A stretch of DNA of 42,722 nucleotides from Myxococcales bacterium (GTDB taxonomy: Bacteria > Myxococcota > UBA727 > JABDBI01). Shown in pieces: positions 1-8,751 of the stretch. A model generated the notes under the pieces. It did not search any database, had not been told where the DNA came from, and was given only the letters and a program-made list of their open reading frames with translations. The translations under genes were made by a program, and so were the position numbers. The stretch's first letter is position 1; every line of letters starts with the position of its first letter. Location of the stretch: assembly GCA_947445025.1 (NCBI GenBank), contig CANFCB010000006.1:1-42722 (forward strand), written 5' to 3'.

Positions 1-291
1 AGATGGCTTGAAGAATTTCCGTTATTAAACGGTAAAGACAACCGACCGTTACTGGATTATGATTTAATCGAAATGATTGTTTTCAGTTATCCTATCAACC
101 TGACTGGAAGACAATTGAATACGGCGATTAAAGATGAGCTACAGCATTTTAGCGAGGTGCCGTTTGCAGATGCACAGAATCCCGCCTGGAAACCTGGCCT
201 GCGCAGGAATGCACCCAAATTCTGTGCACTGGGGCTGGACACAGCAGCGTCGAAGAAAATCCCCCTACCCCCTTTTTCTAAGGGGGATTAA
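1..291 (+). CDS. 3' end of an unidentified ORF, truncated by the window start
   Basis: Frame 1 is open from the first base to a TAA at 289-291, so any gene here begins upstream of the window. The visible 96 residues match no family I recognise. The first ~60 residues look like ordinary protein (aliphatic and acidic, ending near FSEVPFADA). The last ~35 residues are translated from repetitive DNA: a CCCGCC/GGCCTGCGCAGG-type stretch around 180-215, then the palindrome at 258-289, which gives the tail IPLPPFSKGD. Either the original C-terminus was replaced by repeats, or the frame is open only by chance. It converges on rlmH. Confidence 0.3.
   Translation, partial: RWLEEFPLLNGKDNRPLLDYDLIEMIVFSYPINLTGRQLNTAIKDELQHFSEVPFADAQNPAWKPGLRRNAPKFCALGLDTAASKKIPLPPFSKGD
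258..289. repeat. Palindromic intergenic-type repeat (CCCCCTACCCCC...AGGGGG)
   Basis: Two 9-bp perfect inverted arms (258-266 AATCCCCCT and 281-289 AGGGGGATT) enclose a 14-nt loop. Sequences of this kind are scattered in many bacterial genomes as small palindromic repeats. It lies between the convergent partial ORF and rlmH and could form a stable hairpin in either transcript, but no strong T tract follows it. Confidence 0.7.
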
Positions 292-334
292 ATCCAGATA
301 CAAAGCGGCGTGAACATTTACAAATGCCCTTAGG

Positions 335-799
335 TTATTTATGATACGGCCCGTTTCTTAAAATTTCGCCGGCACGATAAATCTGCTCAGCTAAAATACA
401 GTAGGCCAATCTGTGCGGAAATGTCATTTGCGAAAGCGACCAAATCTCATTGCTTTGAGTGAGCACAGACGTCGATAAACCGCTGGCACCGCCGATCAAA
501 AAAGCAATGGGTTTGCCCTGGTGTAAAAGGCGTTCAAGAGCATGGGCAAATTGAACCGAACTTTGGGCTTTGCCGGTGCCATCTAAAGCAATGCGCCAGG
601 ATCCAACTGAAGCTTTCAGTAATAAAAGCGCTTCGTCTTCCTCGGCTTTAAGACTGCTGGCTTTGGATTTTCGCTTGCCTTCATGAATGGTCTTGAGTTG
701 CGGAGTTAATAGTCGGCTGGTTTTCTGCAAATAAGCATCGCCCAAGACCCGAAAAGGATCCTTTGCATCATCTCCGACCATCACCACTGAAAGCTTCAT
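335..799 (-). CDS. rlmH: 23S rRNA (pseudouridine-1915-N3)-methyltransferase RlmH
   Basis: A 154-residue SPOUT-class methyltransferase that uses S-adenosylmethionine to methylate N3 of pseudouridine 1915 in helix 69 of 23S rRNA on assembled ribosomes. The glycine-rich trefoil-knot motif FLIGGASGL is at residues 100-108. The highly conserved C-terminal segment (LSQMTFPHRLA... ending RNGPYHK) spans residues 122-154. The length equals the usual ~155 residues. It follows rsfS by 14 bp on the same strand, the common rsfS-rlmH arrangement, so the two ribosome-maturation genes are probably one operon. I see nothing aberrant. Confidence 0.95.
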   Translation of the reverse strand: MKLSVVMVGDDAKDPFRVLGDAYLQKTSRLLTPQLKTIHEGKRKSKASSLKAEEDEALLLLKASVGSWRIALDGTGKAQSSVQFAHALERLLHQGKPIAFLIGGASGLSTSVLTQSNEIWSLSQMTFPHRLAYCILAEQIYRAGEILRNGPYHK

Positions 800-813
800 A
801 AATATAACGAGGT

Positions 814-1257
814 TTAATGTAGCAACGGTGCCGATTCAGAAGCATCTTCCTCTAAAGGCAAACTCTTGGCGTCGGTCCAAAAACCTTCCAAGTCGTAGTA
901 ACGACGCTTGGTGTCCACAAAACAGTGAAATACCACGTCACCACAATCAACCAAGGCCCAGCTTCCTTCTTCGAAGCCTTCGATGCCTATGGGAGCACGG
1001 CCGTGACCTTTCAGCTCTGTCAAGACTTGCTTGGCAATGGCTTGCACTTGTCTTTCACTGGGAGCGGAACAAATGACAAAATAATCAGTAAAGCTGGTTA
1101 GCTCGGAAACGTCTAATATAAGGACGTTTTCGGCTTTTTTGTCAAGCGATACCGCTGCGCTTAGACGAGCAGTCTCAAGTCCATTTAATATTTTTGCTTT
1201 GGAGGGCTTAAGGTCGGATAACTTAGATTTTTTAGTATTTTCAGTATGAGATAACAT
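814..1257 (-). CDS. rsfS: Ribosomal silencing factor RsfS
   Basis: A RsfS/YbeB/Iojap-family protein. It binds ribosomal protein uL14 and blocks 30S-50S joining when nutrients are scarce. The conserved core (VLDVSELTSFTDYFVICSA, then AIAKQV, EGFEEGSWALVDCGDVVFH, RRYYDLEGFW) is complete. I place the start at the ATG at 1257 because AGAGGG lies 4 nt before it. An ATG 11 codons upstream (1290) has no ribosome-binding site. The product is 147 residues, with a lysine-rich N-terminal tail of ~25 residues before the fold. First gene of the rsfS-rlmH pair; nadD, often next to it, is not in view. Confidence 0.93.
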   Translation of the reverse strand: MLSHTENTKKSKLSDLKPSKAKILNGLETARLSAAVSLDKKAENVLILDVSELTSFTDYFVICSAPSERQVQAIAKQVLTELKGHGRAPIGIEGFEEGSWALVDCGDVVFHCFVDTKRRYYDLEGFWTDAKSLPLEEDASESAPLLH

Positions 1258-1525
1258 TGCCCTCTTATGACATAAAAGGAATTCAAACACAAGACCCGCT
1301 CTTTTTGGGAAATTTGCAGGCTTTTTTTAGCAATTCTTGAAGTCATATTTTGACTTGTAAAAATCGTGTCATGCCCTTTTGCTGCCTATTAAAAAATCAC
1401 AATGTCGTATTACATATTGAGCAGGTGACAATCTAGCAATATTTTTTTATTCTACTTGGTTTTTTACTTTTCCTTGTCGACGAAAACAGTTATCTTCAAG
1501 CAAATTTATTGGAGACGGAGAGGTC

Positions 1526-3169
1526 ATGTTCATCCAATTTCAAACACATCCAGATTCTTATCACCACTGGCGCCTGAGCGTAAAAAATCAAATCGCTCGC
1601 CTGGTCCTCGATGTTAAAGAAGACAAAGGGCTTTTTTCGGATTACAAATTAAAACTGAACAGCTACGATCTCTCGGTTGACATTGAGCTTGCCGACGCTG
1701 TTTTTCGCATCCGCTTTGAGCATCCTGAAGTAAAAGTCGTAGTAATTTCCAGCGGGAATGAGCGTGCTTTTAGTGCCGGTGCTAATATATTCATGTTGGG
1801 CCAAAGCAGTCACGAGTTTAAAGTAAACTTTTGTAAATTCACCAATGAAACCAGACTGTACATGGAAGACGCTTCCTTAAACTCTGACATTCACTTCTTA
1901 TGTGCAGCCAGCGGCACCACGGCCGGCGGTGGCTATGAATTAGCTTTGGCTTGTGATGAAATCATTTTGGTTGACGACGGCAATTCTGCGGTTTCTTTGC
2001 CAGAAGTTCCCTTGCTCGGTGTGTTACCAGGAACAGGCGGTTTAACCCGCCTTGTCGACAAACGTAAAGTTCGCAAAGATTTAGCCGATGTTTTTTGCAC
2101 CTTATCCGAAGGCATTAAAGGCGATCGCGCCGTTTCCTGGAATCTCGTTGATGCAGTTGTTTCTAAGAGCAACTTTCAAGAGACTGTCGAAAAACGTGTG
2201 CAAACCATTGCTCGGCAAGCAGAAAAATCTAGCCACCAAGGTATAAAACTTGCACCCATTACCTGTCACAGCAAATATAACATATTTAAGTATGACTATG
2301 TGCATTTAGAGATTGATGCAGTCAAACGATTAGCCCAAATTACCATCGAAGCTCCTCGGGCACCAGAACCAGAATCAGTAGACGCAATCTTGGAAATGGG
2401 CAGCGAACTTTGGGCACTAAAAGCTTTTCGTGAACTAGATGAAGCAATTTTAAAATTGCGTTTTAACTTCCCCGAGATTGGTCTGATTGTTTTTAAAAGC
2501 AAAGGAAACCCGACCTATATTATGGAATCAGAAAAATCACTGCTGCAACTTAGTAAAACACAAAAACCTTTTTGGTTTGCTAAAGAAGTTTTACTACACA
2601 TGAAACGTGTCTTAAAACGTATAGACGTCACCAGCCGATCAATTGTGGCCTTAGTCGAACCCAAATCGGCATTCGCAGGATCTTTAGCAGAACTCGTCTT
2701 TGCTGCGGATCGCAGTTACATGCTAAGCAGCGATGAGTCTTTTATTTATCTTTCCAATATCAACCATGAAACGCTGCCCATGGGCAATGGCTTATCGCGA
2801 CTTGAAGCGCGCTACTATGGTGCGCCTGCTGTTCTGGAAAAAGTTCAACAACGCTTTTCTGAAGGCCCTATCGACGCTAAAACCTGCCAAACGTTAGGGC
2901 TGGTCACTTATGTCTTAGATGAAATTGATTATGAAGATGAAGTGCGCTTGTTTTTAGAAGAGCGAACGTGCTTATCGCCCGATGCCTTAACCGGGATGGA
3001 AGCCAATTTGCGTTTTATTGGGCCAGAAACCTTGGAGACCAAAATCTTTTCACGACTTTCTGCCTGGCAAAATTGGATTTTCATAAGAGACAACGCCACC
3101 GGACCCACCGGTGCGCTAAGCAATTACGGCAAACCGACAAGGCCACAGTTTGATTTTACCAGGTGTTAA
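1526..3169 (+). CDS. boxC: Benzoyl-CoA-dihydrodiol lyase (BoxC)
   Basis: A 547-residue crotonase-superfamily enzyme. In the aerobic 'box' pathway BoxC hydrolytically cleaves 2,3-epoxybenzoyl-CoA, made by BoxAB, to 3,4-dehydroadipyl-CoA semialdehyde and formate. The N-terminal half matches the family along its length: KLKLNSYDLSVDIEL at 41-55, oxyanion-hole region SAGANIFML at 83-91, VNFCKFTNETR at 100-110, TAGGGYELALACDE at 132-145 and SLPEVPLLGVLPGTGG at 157-172. The C-terminal signature SRLSAWQNWIF is also present. Length agrees with known BoxC proteins (~550). A GAGAGG ribosome-binding site precedes the ATG. No boxA, boxB or benzoate-CoA ligase gene is in the window, so it is an orphan here and its real substrate is uncertain. 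Confidence 0.9.
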   Translation: MFIQFQTHPDSYHHWRLSVKNQIARLVLDVKEDKGLFSDYKLKLNSYDLSVDIELADAVFRIRFEHPEVKVVVISSGNERAFSAGANIFMLGQSSHEFKVNFCKFTNETRLYMEDASLNSDIHFLCAASGTTAGGGYELALACDEIILVDDGNSAVSLPEVPLLGVLPGTGGLTRLVDKRKVRKDLADVFCTLSEGIKGDRAVSWNLVDAVVSKSNFQETVEKRVQTIARQAEKSSHQGIKLAPITCHSKYNIFKYDYVHLEIDAVKRLAQITIEAPRAPEPESVDAILEMGSELWALKAFRELDEAILKLRFNFPEIGLIVFKSKGNPTYIMESEKSLLQLSKTQKPFWFAKEVLLHMKRVLKRIDVTSRSIVALVEPKSAFAGSLAELVFAADRSYMLSSDESFIYLSNINHETLPMGNGLSRLEARYYGAPAVLEKVQQRFSEGPIDAKTCQTLGLVTYVLDEIDYEDEVRLFLEERTCLSPDALTGMEANLRFIGPETLETKIFSRLSAWQNWIFIRDNATGPTGALSNYGKPTRPQFDFTRC

Positions 3170-3777
3170 TGAACAACCAATTCTCGAAGCAATTTACAAA
3201 GCGCCTTGACTTGCGCTGATGATGTTAACAGCGCTGCGTTTTCAATGCGCGTTTTTAACAGTCGAGGACTTTTAACCGGTTGCGAAGTCAATAACTGCTC
3301 AAGCGTTTGCAGAATATGCAGTACCACTTCTTCGTCGCGATGCGAAAGTCCTTTGGACAAAATATCCTCGTCGGCGGGGAGCTGATGTTCTGCTTCAAAA
3401 AGTGCGTTGATGGTACGGGTGATTTCATCTGGCGTTGTCGATCTTTTGATGGCTTCAATAAAAACATCATAAGTCGGAGCGCTCGCTGTCGATAACCGCC
3501 TCAAGGAACGTTCTGCAGGTTTTTTTTGAGTAATTCTGGATTCGGAATTACTTACGGGCACGCTTTCTGTGTCTGCGCCGGGAGCAAGAGAGCGAATATG
3601 CTCTGGCAACGGCGCTTTTCCATCGAAGAAAGCATGTAAAGAAGCTTTATATTTCTCGTAAGTGGTGTTTTTTGTTTGGCTAACTTTATTTGGAGACGCA
3701 GATCCTGATGAACCATTGGTCCGAACACGCTTGCTGTCAAGAGCGTTTGAAAACCGATCAAGATGTCCTTGGGACAT
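3166..3777 (-). CDS. Hypothetical protein, disordered N-terminus and helical C-terminus
   Basis: I do not recognise this 203-residue protein. The start is placed at the ATG at 3777 (MSQGHLDRFS), with GGAG about 9 nt upstream. A longer frame to 3822 adds 15 hydrophobic residues with no ribosome-binding site. The N-terminal ~90 residues are rich in Ser, Asn, Lys and Pro and look disordered. The C-terminal ~95 residues read as amphipathic helices (YDVFIEAIKRS, EEVVLHILQTLEQLL, KALCKLLRELV), possibly a small HEAT-like or helical-bundle domain. There is no signal peptide or membrane segment, so it is probably cytoplasmic. Its stop overlaps the boxC stop by 4 bp in convergent orientation. Confidence 0.65.
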   Translation of the reverse strand: MSQGHLDRFSNALDSKRVRTNGSSGSASPNKVSQTKNTTYEKYKASLHAFFDGKAPLPEHIRSLAPGADTESVPVSNSESRITQKKPAERSLRRLSTASAPTYDVFIEAIKRSTTPDEITRTINALFEAEHQLPADEDILSKGLSHRDEEVVLHILQTLEQLLTSQPVKSPRLLKTRIENAALLTSSAQVKALCKLLRELVVH

Positions 3778-4033
3778 AATTAGTTGTTCTCCATGTTGTT
3801 TTAGAAAAAGAATGAATAGCAAACTCTATGCACGACATCGCTTAAAAGAGGGGATCGGGCAACAAAAGACGCAAACCTAAGCCTGGTTTAAATTCGCTTT
3901 AACCAATGGATATCACTCCCAGTAGGGCACCGTCAAGATTTTTTTGTAATCACCTTGGAATTTTAACAAACCTGGCCCCGGTGATAAGGATGTGCTATGC
4001 AGTTCTCCTTGGATAATTATAAAGAGGTGTTCG

Positions 4034-4843
4034 ATGCGCAACTTTTTGTTTCTGCCAATTGTTTTTATTTTCAGTTTGTTAGCACCGGCAGCGAACGCCA
4101 AAGAAGTCATCAAGCCGGCTGCCGAGGTTGACGATACCGATGCCATTTTAAAAAAAGCTTTTGCCAAATCGATGTTCGGAACTTCACAAGGCAGCGCGAC
4201 GATAAACATGACCATCATCAGCCCCGAAGGCCACAAAAAAGAACGCGTACTACTTTTCAAAGCCTTAAGCGAAGCAGAAAATCAACTGCAATATTTAATC
4301 AAATTCGACAAACCTGCCGAGCTCAAAGGAACCGCCTTCTTGGTCAAAGAAAGAAAAGGCCAATTACCCGATCAATATGTCTACATCCCAGCAGCCAAAA
4401 CAGTCCGTCGCATTGCGGCAGGTAACGCAACCAGTTCTTTTTTTGGATCTGATTTTATTTACGCCGACATGCTGCCTTACCCGACTGATAAAAAAGATGA
4501 AGTCTCGATTAAAAAACTCCCCGATCAACAGCTCGGCGGTCAAGCCGTTTACGTCATCGAAGTGACACCAAAAATGGCAGAATCTCCCTATGGAAAACTC
4601 CTTATCTATATTGAAAAAGCAAAAGTGATTGCGAGCAAAATCGATTTTTTTGACAAGAGTAATCAACCTTTAAAAACCTTGAAAATCCGTAAACTCAAAA
4701 TCATCGAAGGCAAATTGGTCCCCGTTGATCTGGAAATGAAAAACCTGCAAACTAAAAGCAGTACCATTATCACGGTTGACAATATCGACTCAAAAGCCAA
4801 ATTATCAGCCAATGATTTTACTGAAGCGGCGATGCAACGCTAA
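4034..4843 (+). CDS. Periplasmic LolA-like outer-membrane lipoprotein-sorting protein (PF17131 type)
   Basis: A 269-residue protein with a Sec signal peptide (residues 1-22, ending APAANA|KE). It belongs to the LolA-like family often annotated 'outer membrane lipoprotein-sorting protein'. Family hallmarks are KGTAFLV (98-104), YVYIPAAKTVRRI (116-128) and the SSFFGSDFIYADM segment (134-146). These proteins have the half-barrel fold of LolA and LolB and are thought to bind lipids or lipoproteins in the periplasm. Their exact cargo is usually unknown, and many lie beside RND exporters, which are not seen here. The start at 4034 is chosen over an in-frame ATG at 3992 because AGAGGTG sits just upstream and the signal peptide begins there. 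gpmA follows after 14 bp. Confidence 0.8.
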   Translation: MRNFLFLPIVFIFSLLAPAANAKEVIKPAAEVDDTDAILKKAFAKSMFGTSQGSATINMTIISPEGHKKERVLLFKALSEAENQLQYLIKFDKPAELKGTAFLVKERKGQLPDQYVYIPAAKTVRRIAAGNATSSFFGSDFIYADMLPYPTDKKDEVSIKKLPDQQLGGQAVYVIEVTPKMAESPYGKLLIYIEKAKVIASKIDFFDKSNQPLKTLKIRKLKIIEGKLVPVDLEMKNLQTKSSTIITVDNIDSKAKLSANDFTEAAMQR

Positions 4844-4857
4844 TAGAAAGAGACGCC

Positions 4858-5463
4858 ATGAGCCAACTTATTTTATTGAGACACGGTCAGTCGGTCTGGA
4901 ATGCGGAAAATCGCTTTACCGGATGGGTAGATATTGATTTAAGTGAGCAGGGAATTAAAGAGGCCAAGTTTGCAGGTCAAAAGTTGAAAGATTTCAAGAT
5001 TGACAAGGTTTTTACTTCCACTTTGAAAAGAGCCATTGAGACTGCCCAAATTGTTTTAGATATCATTGGGCAAAATGCGCTCCCTCTGACCTGCTCTCCT
5101 GCTTTAAATGAGCGTAATTACGGTGACTTGCAAGGCTTGAACAAAGATGAAATGCGTAGCAAATTCGGCACAGAACAAGTGCATATCTGGAGGCGCAGCT
5201 ATGATATCAGGCCCCCCAATGGTGAAAGCTTAAAGGACACCTGTGACCGGGTTTTACCTTATTATCAAAGCACCATATTGCCTTGCTTGCTTAAAAAAGA
5301 AACAGTCCTGGTGGCAGCTCATGGAAATTCGCTGCGCGGACTCATAAAAGAGCTGGAACATTTAAGTAATTTAGATGTGGTTTCCGTCGAAATACCGACG
5401 GGATCACCACTCGTTTATGAGATGGATCAACAAGGCCGGTTTTTGCATAAAACAATGTTATAA
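4858..5463 (+). CDS. gpmA: 2,3-bisphosphoglycerate-dependent phosphoglycerate mutase
   Basis: A glycolytic/gluconeogenic enzyme that interconverts 3- and 2-phosphoglycerate through a phosphohistidine. The [10 protein letters not shown] motif at 6-15 places the phospho-accepting histidine at residue 9. [13 protein letters not shown] (20-32), [12 protein letters not shown] (85-96, catalytic Glu near 86), RPPNGESL (118-125) and [13 protein letters not shown] (from 152, second histidine 155) complete the active site. At 201 residues it is the short form lacking the C-terminal extension of the ~250-residue E. coli enzyme, and such short forms are common. It is preceded by AAAGAG and lies between the LolA-like gene and clpP (23 bp), so read-through into clpPX is possible. 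Confidence 0.93.
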   Translation: MSQLILLRHGQSVWNAENRFTGWVDIDLSEQGIKEAKFAGQKLKDFKIDKVFTSTLKRAIETAQIVLDIIGQNALPLTCSPALNERNYGDLQGLNKDEMRSKFGTEQVHIWRRSYDIRPPNGESLKDTCDRVLPYYQSTILPCLLKKETVLVAAHGNSLRGLIKELEHLSNLDVVSVEIPTGSPLVYEMDQQGRFLHKTML

Positions 5464-5486
5464 TTTCTCATCTTTTAGGAGCTTAT

Positions 5487-6089
5487 ATGACTTATTACCC
5501 ACCAACAGTGATCGAGCAAACCCCAAGAGGTGAGCGTGCCTACGATATTTGGTCACGCCTTTTAAAAGATCGTATCATTTTTTTGGGAACCGCTATTGAT
5601 GACCAAGTTGCCAATTCCATTGTGGCCCAATTGCTCTTTTTAGAAAGCGAAGATGCGGAAAAAGACATCACCATGTACATCAATTCTCCGGGCGGTTCGG
5701 TCTCTGCCGGATTGGCCATTTACGACGCTATGCTGTATGTACGTAGTGACGTTTCCACAGTTTGCGTTGGGCAATGCGCTTCTATGGGAGCCACACTTTT
5801 AGCTGCAGGCACCAAAGGCAAACGTCTTATTTTGCCGCACAGCCGCGTCATGATTCACCAGCCTTTAGGCGGCGCACAAGGGCAAGCCACTGATATCGAA
5901 ATCCAAGCACGTGAGATCATAAAAATTAAAGGCTTGCTCAACGAGATTTTAGCCAAGCACACAGGCAAACCTCTTAAGCAACTTGAAAAAGATACCGATC
6001 GCGATTTCTACTTAAGCGCAGAAGAAGCTATCGAGTATGGTCTTGTGGACAGAATGGTGACCAGGCATGAACCAGTAAAGGTGGGATAA
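5487..6089 (+). CDS. clpP: ATP-dependent Clp protease proteolytic subunit ClpP
   Basis: The 14-mer serine peptidase that degrades proteins fed to it by ClpX or ClpA-type unfoldases. The catalytic triad is visible: Ser99 in CASMGATLL, His124 in [12 protein letters not shown] and Asp173 in [15 protein letters not shown], the oxyanion-hole loop, is at 65-70. The 200-residue length is normal. The first ~10 residues form the usual processed or axial-loop N-terminus. A strong TAGGAG site lies 6 nt before the ATG. clpX begins only 3 bp after the stop, so protease and unfoldase subunits are co-expressed. The tig gene often found upstream is absent. Confidence 0.97.
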   Translation: MTYYPPTVIEQTPRGERAYDIWSRLLKDRIIFLGTAIDDQVANSIVAQLLFLESEDAEKDITMYINSPGGSVSAGLAIYDAMLYVRSDVSTVCVGQCASMGATLLAAGTKGKRLILPHSRVMIHQPLGGAQGQATDIEIQAREIIKIKGLLNEILAKHTGKPLKQLEKDTDRDFYLSAEEAIEYGLVDRMVTRHEPVKVG

Positions 6090-6092
6090 ACC

Positions 6093-7352
6093 ATGGTGGG
6101 TCGACGTGACGACAGCGCGCTTTTATGTTCTTTTTGTGGTAAATCACAAAAGGAAGTAAGAAAACTGGTAGCAGGGCCTTCTGTTTATATTTGCGAAGAG
6201 TGCATTGCGCTTTGCAAGGATATTATTGCTGAAGACTTAAGCATCAGCAATGTTTCTTCAGCAGATGAAATCAGCCTACTTAAACCATCAGAAATCAAGA
6301 GCATCCTCGATAAATACGTCGTAGGCCAAGAGCACGCCAAAAAAACCCTTTCGGTGGCAGTACACAACCACTACAAGCGCATCTTTAGCGAAGTTGACAC
6401 TTCAGACGTCGAATTACAAAAAAGTAACATCTTGCTCATTGGTCCGACCGGTTCTGGAAAAACCCTGCTTGCCCAAACCTTGGCGCGCATCTTGAAAGTA
6501 CCTTTCACCATTGCAGATGCAACCAGCTTGACCGAAGCCGGTTACGTCGGTGAAGACGTTGAAAACATGATTGTCAATTTGCTAAACGCAGCAGATGGAG
6601 ACATCAGCAAAGCGCAGCGCGGCATTATTTATATTGACGAAATCGATAAGATTACCCGAAAAGGTGAAAACGCCAGCATTACACGCGACGTTTCAGGCGA
6701 AGGCGTACAGCAGGCGTTGCTCAAATTGATTGAAGGCACCAATTGCAACGTTCCTCCTAAGGGTGGGCGCAAACATCCGCAGCAAGAATTTTTACAGGTA
6801 GACACCTCGCAAATTCTTTTCATATGCGGCGGTGCGTTCTCGGGACTGGAAAAAGTAATTGAGCAACGCGTAGGCCAAAAAACCATGGGTTTCGGGGCAA
6901 AAGTACGCGGAAAAAGCGACAAATCCCCAAGCGACTATTTCAAAGAAGTACAGCCTCAAGACCTGCTCAAATTTGGCCTTATCCCTGAATTGATTGGCCG
7001 ACTTCCTGTGACTGCGACCTTAGAAGATTTATCAGAAGAGACTTTGGTGCAGATTTTAACGGAACCCAAAAATGCACTGGCAAAACAATATAAAAGACTC
7101 ATGGAAATGGATGGCATTTCTTTGCGCTTTACCGATGAAGCCTTAAAAACAGTTGCAAAAGAAGCCTTAAAACGTAAAACGGGAGCCAGAGGTCTACGCA
7201 CCATTTTGGAAAATGCCATGCTCGACGTCATGTACGATACTCCCAGCCAAAAAGGGGTTCAAGAGATCGTCCTAAACGAACAGGCTGTTTTGAAAAAAGA
7301 AGCGCCTATGGTTGTGATGGGCAAACGAAGCAATAAGCCGAGTGTTGCTTAA
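6093..7352 (+). CDS. clpX: ATP-dependent Clp protease ATP-binding subunit ClpX
   Basis: A hexameric AAA+ unfoldase that threads tagged substrates into ClpP. The N-terminal zinc-binding domain has four cysteines (12, 15, 34, 37). Walker A is GPTGSGKT (117-124), the pore loop GYVGED is at 150-155, and Walker B is IIYIDEIDK (178-186). [18 protein letters not shown] and [10 protein letters not shown] (RKH loop) follow. QKTMGFG corresponds to the IGF loop that docks on ClpP. At 419 residues it is full length and intact. The ribosome-binding site lies inside the end of clpP (AAGGTGGG). No lon or hup gene follows directly; rsgA converges from the other strand. Confidence 0.97.
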   Translation: MVGRRDDSALLCSFCGKSQKEVRKLVAGPSVYICEECIALCKDIIAEDLSISNVSSADEISLLKPSEIKSILDKYVVGQEHAKKTLSVAVHNHYKRIFSEVDTSDVELQKSNILLIGPTGSGKTLLAQTLARILKVPFTIADATSLTEAGYVGEDVENMIVNLLNAADGDISKAQRGIIYIDEIDKITRKGENASITRDVSGEGVQQALLKLIEGTNCNVPPKGGRKHPQQEFLQVDTSQILFICGGAFSGLEKVIEQRVGQKTMGFGAKVRGKSDKSPSDYFKEVQPQDLLKFGLIPELIGRLPVTATLEDLSEETLVQILTEPKNALAKQYKRLMEMDGISLRFTDEALKTVAKEALKRKTGARGLRTILENAMLDVMYDTPSQKGVQEIVLNEQAVLKKEAPMVVMGKRSNKPSVA

Positions 7353-7376
7353 ATTGAATTTGATAACGCCGCTCTC

Positions 7377-8258
7377 TTAAAGATTCTGCAACATTTGCAC
7401 ATAATTTTGGTAACGCTCTTTTTTAATTTTCCCACTTTTGACAGCTTGAATAATTGTGCACTCAGGTTCATTCAGATGCAAACAATTACGAAACTTACAG
7501 GGGTCTTGCAAGAATTCTTCAAATCCCAAAAAATAATGTGCCAATTGCGCAGGCAAGACGTCGACAGGTTCAAAATCTCTAATCCCTGGTGTATCAATCA
7601 ATTCACCGGCACCGGGCAATTTTAGCAATGTTGAAACGGTTGTCATATGCTGGCCATGTTGATTGGCAGCATCAATAAGTCCGATTGAAAGATGCGCATC
7701 GGGCAACAATGCATTCACTAGAGAACTTTTTCCAGCTCCGGAGACGCCGACAAAAGCAGTTCTCCCCACTTTTTTTAAGAATTCAAAAAGCTCGGCAATG
7801 TGATTACCTTTTTTGGCGCTCACCTTAAAAATAGAAATATCTTCGCCAAATGCCGCACACAACTCTTCGTAGTACTGAGTCGTCTCTGCTTCATCAGATT
7901 TATTCACGACGATAAATGGTCTTATATTTTGACTAAGAGCACCCACCACCACTAAATCAATAAACTTTCTTGGGGTTTTAGGGATCACACTCGTCACAAT
8001 TCCTAGTGCATCTAAATTGGCAGCAATCACTTGTGTTTTGACATGCACTTTTCGAGAAAGCTCATTTCTCCTCGGTAAACGCTTTAAACGTGGCTCATCT
8101 AAATCAACAAAGTCACCGACCACATGACCAGATTTACGCGCAACGTGAAAAGGCATACGCACACCATGCGTATCTTCCACCAAAACTTTCACACCAAAAT
8201 GCGAGACAATGACACCTGTTTTCACATCACACCCAGAGAAAATAACGACCAACCACAC
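7377..8258 (-). CDS. rsgA: Ribosome small-subunit-dependent GTPase A (RsgA)
   Basis: A circularly permuted GTPase that checks late 30S assembly and releases RbfA. It has an N-terminal OB-fold (about 12-75) and then GTPase motifs in permuted order: NKSD (119-122, G4), SAK (147-149, G5), GVSGAGKSSLVN (171-182, G1), Thr206-207 (G2) and DTPG (222-225, G3). A C-terminal zinc finger uses Cys254, Cys259, His261 and Cys267 (CKFRNCLHLNEPEC). At 293 residues it lacks the N-terminal extension of the E. coli enzyme. The start is unsure: the GTG at 8258 has no clear ribosome-binding site, and an in-frame GTG at 8225 (VKTGVIVSHFG) would also leave the OB-fold intact. Confidence 0.92.
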   Translation of the reverse strand: MWLVVIFSGCDVKTGVIVSHFGVKVLVEDTHGVRMPFHVARKSGHVVGDFVDLDEPRLKRLPRRNELSRKVHVKTQVIAANLDALGIVTSVIPKTPRKFIDLVVVGALSQNIRPFIVVNKSDEAETTQYYEELCAAFGEDISIFKVSAKKGNHIAELFEFLKKVGRTAFVGVSGAGKSSLVNALLPDAHLSIGLIDAANQHGQHMTTVSTLLKLPGAGELIDTPGIRDFEPVDVLPAQLAHYFLGFEEFLQDPCKFRNCLHLNEPECTIIQAVKSGKIKKERYQNYVQMLQNL

Positions 8259-8368
8259 TTTTTTTTAAAAAAAACTACACAATTTGCTGGTTTTTGTATA
8301 TTTTCAGTTGACGATTGATAGCATATCGGACAACAGATGAAGATAAGGTTTTTGTTACGAGCTAAAAG

Positions 8369-8394
8369 ACTTGTCGCAAGTAACGATGTATAAA
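8369..8394 (+). promoter_or_regulatory. Dyad and AT-rich -10-like element upstream of the HU gene
   Basis: A perfect 5-bp dyad (ACTTG-TCG-CAAGT, 8369-8381) is followed 7 bp later by TATAAA (8389-8394), 24 bp before the HU start codon. No good -35 box is spaced correctly, so this is only a candidate promoter-proximal operator or leader hairpin. Confidence 0.25.
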
Positions 8395-8417
8395 TGGTTT
8401 TAAAAGGAGAATAGACA

Positions 8418-8690
8418 ATGACAAAGACAGAACTAGTAGATTTTGTTTGCAAGAATCAAGATGGACTTACCAAAAAAACCGGTGCAGATATTATTGACGC
8501 CGTATTTAATGCTGTGCAAAAAAGCATCAAAGCCGATGAAAAATTTTCCTATCCTGGATTTGGTACTTTCGTTGTTCGTTCACGCAAAGCCAGAACAGGT
8601 AGAAACCCACGTACCGGCGAAGAAATAAAAATCAAAGCTTCTCGTACCGTTGGTTTCCGCCCAGCTCGCGCATTTAAAGACCAACTTTAA
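8418..8690 (+). CDS. HU-family DNA-binding protein
   Basis: A 90-residue HU/IHF-type nucleoid protein, dimeric, which bends DNA without strong sequence preference. It shows the HU fold in order: helical N-terminus (TKTELVDFVCKNQ), the FSYPGFGTFVVRSRKAR strand region, the DNA-contacting arm GRNPRTGEEIKIKAS and the C-terminal helix FRPARAFKDQL. The arm RNPRTGE and the intercalating proline are conserved. GGAGA lies 9 nt before the ATG, and a strong terminator follows. It stands alone as a single-gene transcription unit. I cannot separate an HU from an IHF paralogue with certainty, but RNPRTGEEIKI fits HU better. Confidence 0.93.
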   Translation: MTKTELVDFVCKNQDGLTKKTGADIIDAVFNAVQKSIKADEKFSYPGFGTFVVRSRKARTGRNPRTGEEIKIKASRTVGFRPARAFKDQL

Positions 8691-8719
8691 TCTGCTGCAG
8701 CCCTGGTAAACATTTACAA

Positions 8720-8751
8720 AACCTCTTCACTACCATGAAGAGGTTTTTTTT
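8720..8751 (+). terminator. Rho-independent terminator of the HU gene
   Basis: A perfect 10-bp stem (AACCTCTTCA 8720-8729 / TGAAGAGGTT 8736-8745) with a 6-nt loop is followed by an uninterrupted T run to 8751. It overlaps the last codons of the convergent yidD gene. Confidence 0.9.

Noticed and set aside
1258-1525. Small RNA or hidden gene between rsfS and boxC
   Set aside because: AT-rich with several T runs, but no convincing stem-loop plus promoter pair and no frame with a ribosome-binding site. Read as a divergent promoter region.
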